DNA of 64,000 nt from NCBI RefSeq assembly GCF_011752525.1, contig NZ_VWXI01000009.1, positions 124,001 through 188,000 of the forward strand, in the 5' to 3' direction. Shown in pieces: positions 1-10,538 of this stretch (the stretch's first letter is position 1; the number at the start of each line of letters is the position of its first letter). Under the pieces are notes generated by a model. That model worked only from the letters and a program-made list of their open reading frames with translations. It did not search any database and was not told the DNA's origin. The position numbers and the translations under genes were made by a program. This stretch comes from Pantoea sp. Cy-639 (GTDB taxonomy: Bacteria; Pseudomonadota; Gammaproteobacteria; Pseudomonadales; Pseudomonadaceae).

Positions 1-617
1 CCGTCAGGCAGTTGGTCGCGAATGGCCTTCAATGCCGCGCTTCCCCCCCAGGCCGAAACACCATCGGCATAGTGCATCAACCTCGCGAGCTCGGCCTTGG
101 CCACCGGCAACACCGCCACATGGTTGGCCAGTTCGCCGGATCGATCGCATTGCAGGAACGCCTGCAGCAACCGGGTGTTCAAGCCCTGGTCGCACACGCT
201 GGGGCGCAGCCAGTTGACATTGCCCACCAGCAAGCTTTCCAGCACGGCAAAGAATGGCAGCAGCGGCGCGTTGCCTGGGGTGACATGCAGGATGAGACCC
301 AGCGGCCGCCAGCTCTCGAAGCGGGGGGCCCGATAATCGCGACGGCGTAGGGAGAATGGATTGACGCCCAGTTCGTTTTCCAGCTTGGCGCGCAGAGTAT
401 CAGGCTGGCAGAACGCCCGAAGCTGCTCACGCAAAGCAGGGTCGAGCTCAGCCAGGAACGCTCCGTCCAGCAGTTTCTCGGCAAACCGACCGGCGCAAGC
501 CAGCACGGTGTCGATCCCACAGGGATGGCTCAGCGTATGCGCCAGTTTGCCCGTCAACCGTAGCAGTGCCTGGTCCAACGTCAGCTCCGCCTGGTACTGC
601 CCTTGAATGAGGTACAT
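1..617 (-). CDS. LuxC-family acyl-CoA reductase (partial, 3' end off the left edge)
   Basis: LuxC-type fatty acyl-CoA/acyl-protein reductase, which makes long-chain aldehydes from acyl groups with NADPH. About 205 N-terminal residues are present. I translated them from the ATG at 617 and saw the LuxC signature PLGLILHVTPGNAPLLP, followed by LVGNVNWLRPS, typical of the aldehyde-dehydrogenase-like fold. The catalytic cysteine region would lie beyond the left edge. The start follows the luxE stop by one base (TGATATG), with GGGAG about 8 bases upstream inside luxE, so the two genes are translationally coupled. The partner gene supplies the activated acyl group. No luciferase (luxAB) gene is visible, so the product is probably an aldehyde for another pathway. 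The family call is firm; the pathway is unknown. Confidence 0.85.
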   Translation of the reverse strand, partial: MYLIQGQYQAELTLDQALLRLTGKLAHTLSHPCGIDTVLACAGRFAEKLLDGAFLAELDPALREQLRAFCQPDTLRAKLENELGVNPFSLRRRDYRAPRFESWRPLGLILHVTPGNAPLLPFFAVLESLLVGNVNWLRPSVCDQGLNTRLLQAFLQCDRSGELANHVAVLPVAKAELARLMHYADGVSAWGGSAALKAIRDQLPD

Positions 618-618
618 A

Positions 619-1743
619 TCAGTTCTCCCTTATCAGTTCAGAGGCGGCCAATGCACAGCTGCGGCTCTTGCCGGTACCCGCCCGCCCAAGAATCTCGAAC
701 CAGTCGGTGGCAATGCCGCAGCCACACTCGTCACCGCGATGCAGCACCGCCAGGTCACTCATCACGATGCTGTGGGCGGGGCTGGAGGTGATGTACGGCG
801 ATACGAACTGGATCAGCCCCGGCTGCCCGTAACCCTGCAAGGCGAACGTCCCGGTGTGGCGGGTGTAGGCGCGGGAATAGGTGGGCACGTGGTGGCGGTG
901 GTTCTCGCACTCGACGTAGGGCACGCAGTGCTCGACGGAGCCGTAACCGTCGCGGCAGCGCGAGGTCGGTATGCCCAATTGCTCGTTCATCCGCGCATAC
1001 AACTGGGCCTTGGGGATCTGCTGGTCGGCATGGGTTTTCCAGCCACCGCCGAACATGGCCAGCGATTCGGCGGCAAACTCCAGCGGCGCAATCTTCATTT
1101 CACGCATTCGTTCGAGGACGAACCACATGAACGCCGGGAAGCCCTGGATGCGCAGAGGCGCATCATCCTGCGCGAACCGCTGCAATGCCTCGATGACACC
1201 AAAGGGGTCGAACTCTGTTTGCCGGCCGTTGTGACGCAGGGCATAGAAGACCTGTCTGGCCGGCGCGTACTTGCACAGGAAATCGTCGGTATAAGCGGTG
1301 CCAAGCGCGCTGTGCCCGACGGGCTCGTAGCCCAGCATCAGGTAGTTGCACGGCACCTGCGGCGTATCCCAGCCATACCGCCGGTAGATCCGGTCGACCA
1401 TGCCTTGCGCGGCACCGAGGCTGCGCGCGTCATAGCGCATTCGGCTTTTCTGGCCCGTAGTGCCTGACGAGGTCAGCTCCAGGGCATCCAGCCCTGTCTC
1501 GCTGAGCAGCAGGTGCTTCTTCAGGTAGTTGGCGAATATCGGCGGCAGCTGCCCCCAAGTCTCGATACTCGAGGCAGAAGGATCGAACTGCTGTTGGCGC
1601 AACCACTCGGAATAGCCCGGTGAGTGCTGCTGGTGGTAAGCCGTGATTTCGCGCATCGCGGCATCAAACAGATGATCGGCGTGCTCGCCGACCAGGTAAG
1701 GATCATCAAGCGCACACAGTACTTCAACGTGTACAAGATTCAT
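619..1743 (-). CDS. LuxE-family acyl-protein synthetase
   Basis: ATP-dependent acyl-protein synthetase of the LuxE family (ANL adenylating superfamily). It activates a fatty acid as acyl-AMP and passes it to its own cysteine and then to LuxC. The protein is 374 residues, the usual family length. The adenylation loop reads TSSGTTGQKS near residue 95. The C-terminal SRSCALAASEL places a cysteine at about residue 363, where LuxE carries its acyl-acceptor cysteine. I chose the ATG at 1743 because CGGAG lies 8 bases upstream; a longer frame to 1776 has no such site. It is first of two genes with luxC. There is no luxD thioesterase or luxAB in the window. What the resulting aldehyde is for cannot be read here. 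Confidence 0.85.
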   Translation of the reverse strand: MNLVHVEVLCALDDPYLVGEHADHLFDAAMREITAYHQQHSPGYSEWLRQQQFDPSASSIETWGQLPPIFANYLKKHLLLSETGLDALELTSSGTTGQKSRMRYDARSLGAAQGMVDRIYRRYGWDTPQVPCNYLMLGYEPVGHSALGTAYTDDFLCKYAPARQVFYALRHNGRQTEFDPFGVIEALQRFAQDDAPLRIQGFPAFMWFVLERMREMKIAPLEFAAESLAMFGGGWKTHADQQIPKAQLYARMNEQLGIPTSRCRDGYGSVEHCVPYVECENHRHHVPTYSRAYTRHTGTFALQGYGQPGLIQFVSPYITSSPAHSIVMSDLAVLHRGDECGCGIATDWFEILGRAGTGKSRSCALAASELIREN

Positions 1744-2122
1744 CGATCGAGCTCCGAGCCATGAACGGAGAAACAACCGTGGTCAGCCCGCAAGCAGGTA
1801 CTGGGAATGCCCGGCACCGTTGTGCTGCGACACGGTTGAAACATCGGGATGCGCCTGAAGCCCCGTTGACTGCTAGCGGTTCATCCAGGCGGTCCGAGCG
1901 TTGCCGCGGAGCACTCTATGTAGATGCGTAGTGAAAGTTAGTAGGGAAAATCCTCACGAAACAGGGGCTCTTTCGACTTGCGATATAGGACAGGTGCGAA
2001 GATTGGTGTCAGCGCGCCCCTCAAGACACGTGGGATTCTAGAGGTGGGGCCGCAGACCCGGACGCTTGCGCAGCATCGGGCCTGCTGGAGATCTTTCGGT
2101 TAACGGCGGGGACGGGGTTGGC
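1744..2122. other. luxE upstream region with spaced GTAG motifs
   Basis: This 379-base non-coding stretch separates luxE from the end of the TonB receptor gene, so it must carry the luxE promoter. GTAG occurs at 1920-1923, 1928-1931 and 1941-1944, followed at 1943-1955 by AGGGAAAATCCTC, which holds the imperfect dyad GGA/TCC. The arrangement looks like an operator array for an unknown regulator about 180-200 bases upstream of luxE. I could not identify -10/-35 elements with confidence. Confidence 0.3.
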
Positions 2123-5053
2123 CTAGAACCGCGTTTGCACTCCCATTCGCACTGTCCGCCCCGGTGCCGGCATGAAGCTCTGCGCCAGCGGGTCCAGGTA
2201 ATAGCGATCCGTCAGGTTCTGCACCGACAGGTTCAGCTCGGTATGCTCCAGCACCTTGTACTTGAGGAACAGGTCGAACAACGCCACCGTGCGGTAGTCG
2301 ATCTGCGGCGTGGTGGCGCCGGTCTGCCACGGTTTGTCCATCTGCGCGGTGGGGCCGGAGGTGTAAGTCATGCGCCCGCCCACGGTCAGCGCCTCGTCGA
2401 AGAAGCGCAGGCCGGTGGTGAGGTTGGCCGAGAACTTCGGCGGGTTCTGGGTGTTGGTGTACGAGCCCATGTAGCTGCCCGGCGTGCAGTCCGGGGTGTT
2501 GTGGGTGGGCTGGTAACGATTGGCGCTGGCGCGCAGCTTGGCGGCGAAGGCCGCGTCGCAGGTCTCGGTCTTCAGGTAATAGGTGGCCGACAGGTCGGCG
2601 AACACGCGCCCGGCGTCATAGTGCGACTGCAGCTCCAGGCCACGGGTGCGGAAACGGTCGGTGTTGCTGAAGGTCATCTGCCCCCACTTGCCTGGGCTCG
2701 GGTCGTAGTAGCGGGTGATGTAGTGCTTGATGTCGTTGTCGAAGAACGCCAGCTTCGCCGACGCCTCGTCGCCCGCGGCCAGCAGGTTGCTGCGCAAGGC
2801 GCTGACCCCGACCTCCCAACTGCGCGAACGCTCGGGCTCGAGGTGCTTGCCCGGGGTGACCTGCTGGGTGCCCTGGCTGGTCTCGAACAACGAAGGCAGG
2901 CGCAGGCCCTGGGTGTACGAGGCATAGACGAAGGTGTCGGGCAGGAATTCGACGTTGACGCCGAAGGCCGGCGCGAAGCCGCCACCACTGGACTTGCCCT
3001 GCGGGGTGTAATCGTAGCCGGTGACCACGCTGCTAATGCCTTCCGGATACACCGTCACATCAACTGCGCCGGACTCGTTGAACGGCACGCCATTGAATGG
3101 CTCGTTGCTGTTCTCGAAGACGATGCCGTTGTTCAGGCGCGGGTCGGTGGCGTCGGTGTACTGGCCGTTCTGGTCGGGGAACCACATCATGCTGCCCCAG
3201 TGCCCCGGGCTGCTCGCGGTAATCCAGCGCATTTCGCGCTCCTCGCGGCGGGCCTCGGCCAGCACGGTATTGTCCTTGGTGCGGTAGTGGGCGTAGCGGC
3301 CCCCGCCCCACAGCGTCACCTGCTCGATGGGCTGGTACTCCAGCTTGCCGTTGAAGCTGAACTCCTGGCGCGATGCATCGCGCAGCATGCGGTTGGCATT
3401 GATGTCGTGCTGGGTGGCGACCACACTTTTCTGCGGTTGCAGGTCTTCGAGCTGGAAGGCACCGCCCAGGTCGAGCGTGAAGTCGCCATAGCCGGTGGTG
3501 AAACGCGACACGTTGTTCAGGTCGCCGCCGATGCGCCGGTCGTCCTGGCGCGACCAGCTGCGATCGGTGCGAAACAGCTGCGACTTGGGCGCCATCCAGG
3601 CCGCGCTCAGTGTGCTGGTCTTCGAATCAGTGATCCACAGGCTGCTGGTCAGGTCCACCCATGGATTGCCTTCGGGCAAATAGTGGTAGCGGGCGGTGTA
3701 GGTGTCGATATCGATTTCGGACTGGGGATATTGATAGATGCCGGCCGTGCCGAAACGGAAGATGTCCGACGGCATGATCTCGCCCATGCGCCCTTCGAAA
3801 CGACGGTAGCCCAGCTCCAGGGTGTGGTCGTCCGCCAGCCGCCAGGTGCTCTTGAGCAAGTAGGAGTCGGTCTGCGACGACGAATTGAGCACTTCCTCGC
3901 CGGCGTTGTAGGTACTGGCCACGCTGGCCTGCTCGTCGCCATCGCGGTCGTAGAGTCGGTAGCGGTCCTGCCCATGCTTGCCCGAAAAATAGTTGCCCTG
4001 GTTGCGGTGCGCGTAGGCCGCCACCAGGTCGAGGCGCTCGTTGCTGTAGGCGAAGGCCGCACTGCCGGATTCGGCCTTGGAACCGAACAGGCCGTTGCGC
4101 TTGTCGCGAGGTACCGCGCTCAGGTCCTCGTCCCGGGAGTGGCTGTTGCGATGGTCGGGGGCGACACCGTTGTTCCAGAGGTTGCCGGTCAGGCGCAGGC
4201 CCACGTCCTTGCCATCCACCAGGATGTCATCGACGCCCAGGGTCTTCATCTCCACCGAGCCACCGATCGCCCCCGAGCGGGTGCTGGGGCCTTTGTTCAC
4301 GGTGACGCTGCTGAGCAGGTCCGGGTCGATGTAGCTGCGTTGCTGGGTACCGCCGTAACCGCGATAGACATCCAGCGCCTGCTCCGAGCCATCGACCCGC
4401 ACGGCCACCCGGCTCTGCCCCTGGATGCCCCGGATATTGACGTCCAGCGCGCCGCCGTTGCGGCTGTCGCCCACCTGCACGCCCGCCACGCCCTTGAGCA
4501 TGTCGCCCACTGACACCGTGCCGAAACGGTCAAGGTCTTCCCGTGACAGGTGCACCGTGGAACGCGGCGCACGGTAGGTGTCCCGCTGCGGATCGAGCAG
4601 CACGGTGGAGTCGACCACGGTCGCGCTCAACTCGGTGGCGGTGGACGATACGCGGGTCTGCGGCGCCAGGATGTAGGTGCCCGACGCGCTCGGCAGCAGT
4701 TGCAGCCCGGTGTTCGCCAGCAGGCGCCGCGCACCTTCCAGCACGGTGTAGCGACCTTTGAGCGAGGGCGCCGCGCGCCCCCGGGTCAGCTCGGGTTCAT
4801 AGGACAGCAGCAGGCCGGACTGGTTGGCGAACACGCCCAGCGAAGTCCCCAAGGGGCCTTGGCCGATGTCGTAGTCGCGCAGTGTGGCGTCGTCCAGCCG
4901 CGTGGCCACGCTGGTCGTCGCGCCAGCAGCCTGGGCCAGAGAGGCGTCACCCGCCATCAGGCAGCCGAGCATCGCGCAGCGCACGGCGAAACTGATCGGT
5001 GACGGGCGCTGCAAGGGGCGCGAAACAGGGGAAAGCCGACGTGCTGTGGGCAT
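2123..5053 (-). CDS. TonB-dependent outer-membrane receptor with N-terminal STN signalling domain
   Basis: Outer-membrane iron or heme/siderophore receptor, 976 residues from the ATG at 5053. A signal peptide (about residues 20-43, ending AQAAG) is followed by a secretin/TonB short N-terminal (STN) domain around residues 58-130. That domain in FecA-type transducers contacts the anti-sigma factor. The plug domain follows (ITVNK-like SSVTVNKGPSTRSGAIGG), then a 22-strand barrel ending in the typical terminal phenylalanine (MGVQTRF). It is divergent from the ECF sigma and FecR-like genes, which fits a cell-surface signalling loop. The plug and barrel wording (LRLPSLFE, YYLDPLAQ) recalls heme/HasR-type receptors, whereas the nearby esterase suggests a catecholate siderophore; the ligand is therefore open. 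Confidence 0.88.
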   Translation of the reverse strand: MPTARRLSPVSRPLQRPSPISFAVRCAMLGCLMAGDASLAQAAGATTSVATRLDDATLRDYDIGQGPLGTSLGVFANQSGLLLSYEPELTRGRAAPSLKGRYTVLEGARRLLANTGLQLLPSASGTYILAPQTRVSSTATELSATVVDSTVLLDPQRDTYRAPRSTVHLSREDLDRFGTVSVGDMLKGVAGVQVGDSRNGGALDVNIRGIQGQSRVAVRVDGSEQALDVYRGYGGTQQRSYIDPDLLSSVTVNKGPSTRSGAIGGSVEMKTLGVDDILVDGKDVGLRLTGNLWNNGVAPDHRNSHSRDEDLSAVPRDKRNGLFGSKAESGSAAFAYSNERLDLVAAYAHRNQGNYFSGKHGQDRYRLYDRDGDEQASVASTYNAGEEVLNSSSQTDSYLLKSTWRLADDHTLELGYRRFEGRMGEIMPSDIFRFGTAGIYQYPQSEIDIDTYTARYHYLPEGNPWVDLTSSLWITDSKTSTLSAAWMAPKSQLFRTDRSWSRQDDRRIGGDLNNVSRFTTGYGDFTLDLGGAFQLEDLQPQKSVVATQHDINANRMLRDASRQEFSFNGKLEYQPIEQVTLWGGGRYAHYRTKDNTVLAEARREEREMRWITASSPGHWGSMMWFPDQNGQYTDATDPRLNNGIVFENSNEPFNGVPFNESGAVDVTVYPEGISSVVTGYDYTPQGKSSGGGFAPAFGVNVEFLPDTFVYASYTQGLRLPSLFETSQGTQQVTPGKHLEPERSRSWEVGVSALRSNLLAAGDEASAKLAFFDNDIKHYITRYYDPSPGKWGQMTFSNTDRFRTRGLELQSHYDAGRVFADLSATYYLKTETCDAAFAAKLRASANRYQPTHNTPDCTPGSYMGSYTNTQNPPKFSANLTTGLRFFDEALTVGGRMTYTSGPTAQMDKPWQTGATTPQIDYRTVALFDLFLKYKVLEHTELNLSVQNLTDRYYLDPLAQSFMPAPGRTVRMGVQTRF

Positions 5054-5186
5054 GCTTTTCTCGCTCGTAGGGTTTGCGCCCACCACTCGAGGCAGGCTTC
5101 TACCCCTTCTGTCGCACGAGATCGAAAAAGGTATATGCACTCGATTCGTATTTTCATCAGGTGCTTGTGATTCGAAAGAAACCAGT

Positions 5187-5205
5187 GATAATGGTTTTCA
5201 TTCGC
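5187..5205 (+). promoter_or_regulatory. Fur box upstream of the ECF sigma gene
   Basis: GATAATGGTTTTCATTCGC agrees with the 19-base Fur consensus at 14 of 19 positions by my count, with both outer GATAATG and CATT blocks kept. It lies 28 bases upstream of the sigma-factor ATG and in the shared region with the divergent TonB receptor. Iron-replete repression of the sigma/anti-sigma pair is the expected consequence. Confidence 0.65.
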
Positions 5206-5232
5206 GAAATATCGACCTCGATTCAGCCCACC

Positions 5233-5764
5233 ATGACCGCCTTCGAAACCCCTCCCCTGCGTACCACCCCCTGCGCCGTCACGACGCTGTACCTCGAGAA
5301 TCATGCCTGGTTACGTGGCTGGCTGGCATATCGGTTGCGCTCGTGGGGGCATGGCGTGGCCGACGACCTGGCCCAGGACATCTTCCTGCGCGTGCTCAGC
5401 AACCGCGACGCCACGCAGCCAGACACCCTGCGGCAACCCCGCGCCTACCTAACCCGCATCGCCAACTGCGTGCTGGTCAGCTGGCGCCGTCGCCATTCAC
5501 TCGAGCAGGCCTGGCTCGAAGCGCTGGCGCAGGTCCCGGAGCCAGAGCACCCCTCCCCGGAGCAGCAAAGCGTGATCCTCGAGACCCTGCACGAGATCGA
5601 CACCGTGCTCGATACCCTGCGCCCACGCGTGCGCCAGGCGTTCTTGATGGCGACCCTCGATGGCATGAAACAGAAGGACATCGCCCAGGCCCTGAACATC
5701 GCCCTGCCGACGGTGAAGAAGTACATTCACGAAGGCTACCTGACCTGCCTGAGCCAGATGCCTG

Positions 5765-5772
<8 letters not shown>
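5233..5772 (+). CDS. FecI-type ECF sigma factor
   Basis: Extracytoplasmic-function sigma factor of the iron-starvation group, 179 residues. Region 2 shows VADDLAQDIFLRVL (core binding and -10 recognition). Region 4 shows LRPRVRQAFLMATLDGMKQKDIAQALNIALPTVKKYIHEGYL, a complete helix-turn-helix in two adjoining parts. I start at the ATG at 5233; upstream ATGs in the same frame lie within the Fur-box region. It overlaps the following fecR-like gene by 8 bases, so the two are co-expressed. The expected target is the divergent TonB receptor, activated when ferric ligand binds the receptor's STN domain. Confidence 0.88.
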
Positions 5773-7662
<1,890 letters not shown>

Positions 7663-7676
7663 ACGCCGGCCCAACC

Positions 7677-7879
7677 TCATATCGAGAACCGCCACACAGC
7701 CTCGCGCAGGAACGCATCACCGGCACCTCCTGCGCCCCGTCAGCCCGCTCAAGCTCCGCCTCGATGAAGGCATGCAGCACTTGATCACGCGGCCCCTGCT
7801 CGCGCCCGATACGTTGCAACTCATCCAACACCCGCTCACGCATGGCAGTGAACAGTGGATGCAGTTCTTCCTGATTCAT
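7677..7879 (-). pseudogene. Frameshifted small gene downstream of rtcB
   Basis: An ATG at 7879 opens a helical, charged N-terminus (MNQEELHPLFTAMRERVLDE) that reads well for about 52 codons. The frame then continues through the antisense of the esterase gene with no sensible protein. A switch to another frame near 7723-7730 gives GDAFLREAVWRFSI and a stop at 7677, only 15 bases from the convergent esterase stop. I infer a single-base deletion in a protein of roughly 67 residues. It lies 23 bases after the rtcB stop. The family is unknown to me. A sequencing error is the main alternative. Confidence 0.5.
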
Positions 7880-7902
7880 GGCCCCGATTCTTGCGCAGGG
7901 GG

Positions 7903-9108
7903 TCAGCCTTTCACGCACACCACCTGACGCAGGGTGTGCACTACCTCGACCAGCTCGCGCTGGGCGTGCATGACGGCATCGATGTCCTTGTAGGCCATCG
8001 GGATCTCATCGATCACGTCCTTGTCCTTGCGGCACTCCACATGGGCGGTGGCGCGCTGCTGGTCCTCGACGGTGAAGCGGCTCTTGGCCTTGGTACGGCT
8101 CATCACCCGGCCCGCGCCGTGGCTGCACGAGCAGAACGATTCCTCGTTGCCCAAGCCGCGAACGATGAAACTCTTGGCACCCATCGAGCCCGGGATGATG
8201 CCCAGCTGGCCCTTCTGTGCCGACACCGCGCCCTTGCGGGTCACCAATACCTCGCGACCGAAATGCTGCTCTTTCTGCACATAGTTATGGTGGCAGTTGA
8301 CCGCTTCGAGGCTGGCCTCGAACGGCCTTCCCAGTACCTTGCGGGTGGCGGCGACCACCCCCAGCATCATCAGCTCGCGGTTATGCCGGGCGAAATCCTG
8401 CGCCCATTCCACGGCCTCGACGTAGTCGGCGAAATGGCGGCTGCCTTGCTCGAAGTACGCCAGGTCACGGTCCGGCAGGTTGACCATGTGCTGGCGCATG
8501 TCGGCCTGGGCCAGTTCGATGAACAGGTTGCCGATGGCATTACCCACGCCGCGCGATCCGCTGTGCAGCATGAACCAGACGCGGTCGGCCTCGTCCAGGC
8601 AGACTTCGATGAAGTGGTTGCCGCCCCCCAGCGTTCCCAGGTGCTGGCGGTTGTTGGTCTTCTCCAGCCGCGGGTACTTGTCGGTGATCGCCTTGAAGCG
8701 CCCAGCGAGTCCGCTCCACATCTGGTCGGCCTGGCTGGGCACGTTGTCCCAGGCGCCCTGGTCGCGGTGGCCGAAGGTCTTGCCATGGGGCACGGCCTTC
8801 TCGATGGCCGTGCGCAGGCCATGCAGGTTGTCCGGCAGGTCGCGGGCGTGCAGCGAGGTGCGCGCGGCGATCATGCCGCAACCGATGTCCACGCCCACCG
8901 CCGCCGGAATGATCGCGCCCACGGTGGGAATCACACTGCCGATGGTCGAGCCCTTGCCCAGGTGCACGTCCGGCATTACCGCCAGGTGCTTGAAGATGAA
9001 CGGCATCTTCGCCGTGTTCACCAGTTGCTTGCGGGCGTCGTCCTCGACCGGCACACCGTCGGTCCACAGTTTGATCGGCTTGCCGCCCGCCACTTCGAGT
9101 ATGTTCAT
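7903..9108 (-). CDS. rtcB: RtcB family RNA ligase
   Basis: GTP- and Mn2+-dependent RNA ligase that joins 2',3'-cyclic-phosphate (or 3'-phosphate) ends to 5'-OH ends, used in RNA repair. It has 401 residues, close to the E. coli enzyme. The metal-binding core PDVHLGKGSTIGSVIPT and AAVGVDIGCGMIA, with the catalytic cysteine, lie at about residues 45-85. The guanylylated histidine is in SCSHGAGRVMSRT. The gene looks intact although remnants with frameshifts lie on both sides. In E. coli rtcBA is driven by RtcR and sigma-54; no rtcA or rtcR is present in this window. Confidence 0.93.
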   Translation of the reverse strand: MNILEVAGGKPIKLWTDGVPVEDDARKQLVNTAKMPFIFKHLAVMPDVHLGKGSTIGSVIPTVGAIIPAAVGVDIGCGMIAARTSLHARDLPDNLHGLRTAIEKAVPHGKTFGHRDQGAWDNVPSQADQMWSGLAGRFKAITDKYPRLEKTNNRQHLGTLGGGNHFIEVCLDEADRVWFMLHSGSRGVGNAIGNLFIELAQADMRQHMVNLPDRDLAYFEQGSRHFADYVEAVEWAQDFARHNRELMMLGVVAATRKVLGRPFEASLEAVNCHHNYVQKEQHFGREVLVTRKGAVSAQKGQLGIIPGSMGAKSFIVRGLGNEESFCSCSHGAGRVMSRTKAKSRFTVEDQQRATAHVECRKDKDVIDEIPMAYKDIDAVMHAQRELVEVVHTLRQVVCVKG

Positions 9109-9147
9109 TGCTTTGTTCCTTGTTGCGCCACGTCATGTCGCCAAGGG

Positions 9148-9475
9148 TCAACCCGCCTTGAGGCTGACCATTCCATTCAATACCTGATCCAGGCCACCGA
9201 ACACCGAAATCCGCTCGATGCGCTCGGCCACCCGCACCAGGGTTTCCTCGCGGCGCCGGATCACGTTGGCCTGGGTGGCCTTCTCCGCCTCCACCACCTG
9301 CGCCAGCAGGGTCTTCATCTCGCCCGGCAGGATGATGTCGCGCCCCCCAGGCTGCTCACTTCCAGGCCACTGCCTTGCAGATGCGCCCGCAGGTGCTCGG
9401 TGACGCTACCGTCGATGGACTGCTTGCCTTCCAGCAACACGTCGAGCACGGTTCGGCCTGGACTGGCAGCAACTA
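9148..9475 (-). pseudogene. Slipin (SPFH/band 7) gene remnant
   Basis: Reading the minus strand gives TVLDVLLEGKQSIDGSVTEH and GLEVSSLG in one frame. After a one-base loss in a G run near 9350 it resumes in the next frame as RDIILPGEMKTLLAQVVEAE, then ISVFGGLDQVLNGMVSLKAG and a stop at 9148. These are the C-terminal third of a bacterial slipin. About 25-30 residues seem to be deleted between RREETL and RVAERIERIS, and the N-terminal two thirds are gone, ending near the FMN riboswitch. The stop is 39 bases before rtcB, so it was probably the first gene of an rtcB operon. Confidence 0.7.
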
Positions 9476-9524
9476 AAGTCGTAGGGCTTGCCAGCGGGCA
9501 GCCCCCCTGGGGTATGCTTGCCCG

Positions 9525-9657
9525 GTCTTCAGGGCGGGGTGAAAGTCCCCACCGGCGGTAAATCGAAAGATGAGCCCGCGAGCGCCCCGGCCATGCCGGG
9601 GGTCAGCAGATCTGGTGCGACTCCAGAGCCGACGGTCATAGTCCGGATGAAAGAAGG
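9525..9657 (+). promoter_or_regulatory. FMN riboswitch (RFN element)
   Basis: All conserved RFN blocks are present in order: AGGGCGGGGTGAAAGTCCCC, ACCGGCGGTAAA, GAGCCCGCGAGCGCC, GGTCAGCAGATCTGGTG, CCAGAGCCGACGGTCATAGT and CGGATGAAAGAAGG. A possible promoter is TTGCCA at 9488-9493 with a TATGCT-like -10 at 9513-9518 (spacing is long, so uncertain). It precedes ribB and represses it when FMN is plentiful. Confidence 0.95.
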
Positions 9658-9663
9658 CGTTTG

Positions 9664-9702
9664 GCAGGGGCCGTCCAGGCGCCCCTGCGCGCGCATTTTG
9701 TT
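9664..9702 (+). terminator. Expression-platform hairpin of the FMN riboswitch
   Basis: GCAGGGGC at 9664-9671 pairs perfectly with GCCCCTGC at 9681-9688, followed by GCGCGCATTTTG. The T-run is short, so termination may be Rho-assisted or the hairpin may act otherwise. Its place, 7 bases after the aptamer, fits the switching platform. Confidence 0.6.
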
Positions 9703-9742
9703 CGCCCCGAGACGTTCATCGATCATTCACGAGGAGCGTTTC

Positions 9743-10393
9743 ATGTCCACCCCAATGCACCCGCAATTCCCCAACGTCAGTGCCGCCATCGCCGCCTTCC
9801 AGGCCGGGCGCCCGGTACTGCTGCTCGACGACGACGATCGCGAGGACGAAGCCGATATCGTCGCCGCCGCCGAGAACCTCTCGCTGCAGACCATGGCCAT
9901 GATGATCCGCGATTGCAGCGGTATCGTCTGCCTGTGCCTGGACGAAGCCACCGTCGACGCCCTGCAACTGGCGCCGATGGTACAGAACAACCAGGCCCGC
10001 CACGGCACCGGTTTCACCGTCACCATCGAGGCGGCAGAAGGGGTCAGCACCGGCGTGTCGGCCCAGGACCGCATCACCACCATCGAAGCCGCGCTGCGCT
10101 CCACCGAGCAGGAGCGCCATATCGTCAGCCCCGGCCATGTGTTCCCGCTGCGCGCCCGTGACGGCGGCGTGCTGACCCGTCGCGGCCACACCGAAGGCTC
10201 GGTGGACCTGGCTCGCCTGGCCGGCCTGCGTCCGGCGGCGGTGCTGTGCGAACTGATGAATCCCGACGGCAGCATGGCCCGCGGCGAGCAGGTGGCGGTG
10301 TACGCCCGCCAGTACAACCTGCCGGTACTGACCATCGAGGAACTGGCGCGCTATCGCGAGGCGATGCTCGAGCGGCAGGCCGAGCCGGCCTGA
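9743..10393 (+). CDS. ribB: 3,4-dihydroxy-2-butanone-4-phosphate synthase (stand-alone RibB)
   Basis: Converts ribulose 5-phosphate to formate and 3,4-dihydroxy-2-butanone 4-phosphate, the four-carbon unit of riboflavin. It has 216 residues, the length of single-domain RibB. The acidic loop DDDDREDEADIV (Mg2+ and substrate binding) is at about residues 26-37. RHGTGFTVTIEAAEGVSTGVS and SPGHVFPL, with the catalytic histidine, also match. GAGGAG lies 6 bases before the ATG. It is monocistronic behind an FMN riboswitch, whereas a second DHBP synthase is at the right end of the window. This copy is therefore the FMN-responsive one. Confidence 0.95.
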   Translation: MSTPMHPQFPNVSAAIAAFQAGRPVLLLDDDDREDEADIVAAAENLSLQTMAMMIRDCSGIVCLCLDEATVDALQLAPMVQNNQARHGTGFTVTIEAAEGVSTGVSAQDRITTIEAALRSTEQERHIVSPGHVFPLRARDGGVLTRRGHTEGSVDLARLAGLRPAAVLCELMNPDGSMARGEQVAVYARQYNLPVLTIEELARYREAMLERQAEPA

Positions 10394-10448
10394 TCCGCAC
10401 GCCAGCCAATTCGACAGCGACGACTGGCGCAATCACCGTAGGCGATCA

Positions 10449-10467
10449 CGCAGCCTTTCAGGCTGCG
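10449..10467. terminator. Hairpin between convergent ribB and cbpM
   Basis: CGCAGCC and GGCTGCG form a perfect 7-bp stem around TTTCA. No T-run follows on either strand. It lies between two convergent genes and may protect or terminate both transcripts. Confidence 0.4.
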
Positions 10468-10538
10468 CTGACGCGCAGGAAACGGGGCATTGCGCTTCGA
10501 GCCATAAGCGCCGGCCAGCCGCTCCTGCAGGGCGGCGG

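Noticed and set aside
2066..4513. Very long open frame on the plus strand (815 codons)
   Set aside because: It is antisense to the TonB receptor, has no ribosome site and no recognisable domain. Long antisense frames are common in GC-rich DNA. The same reasoning removes 7855-9561, 27655-29955, 34002-36413 and 41532-43769 on plus and 54026-56368 on minus.
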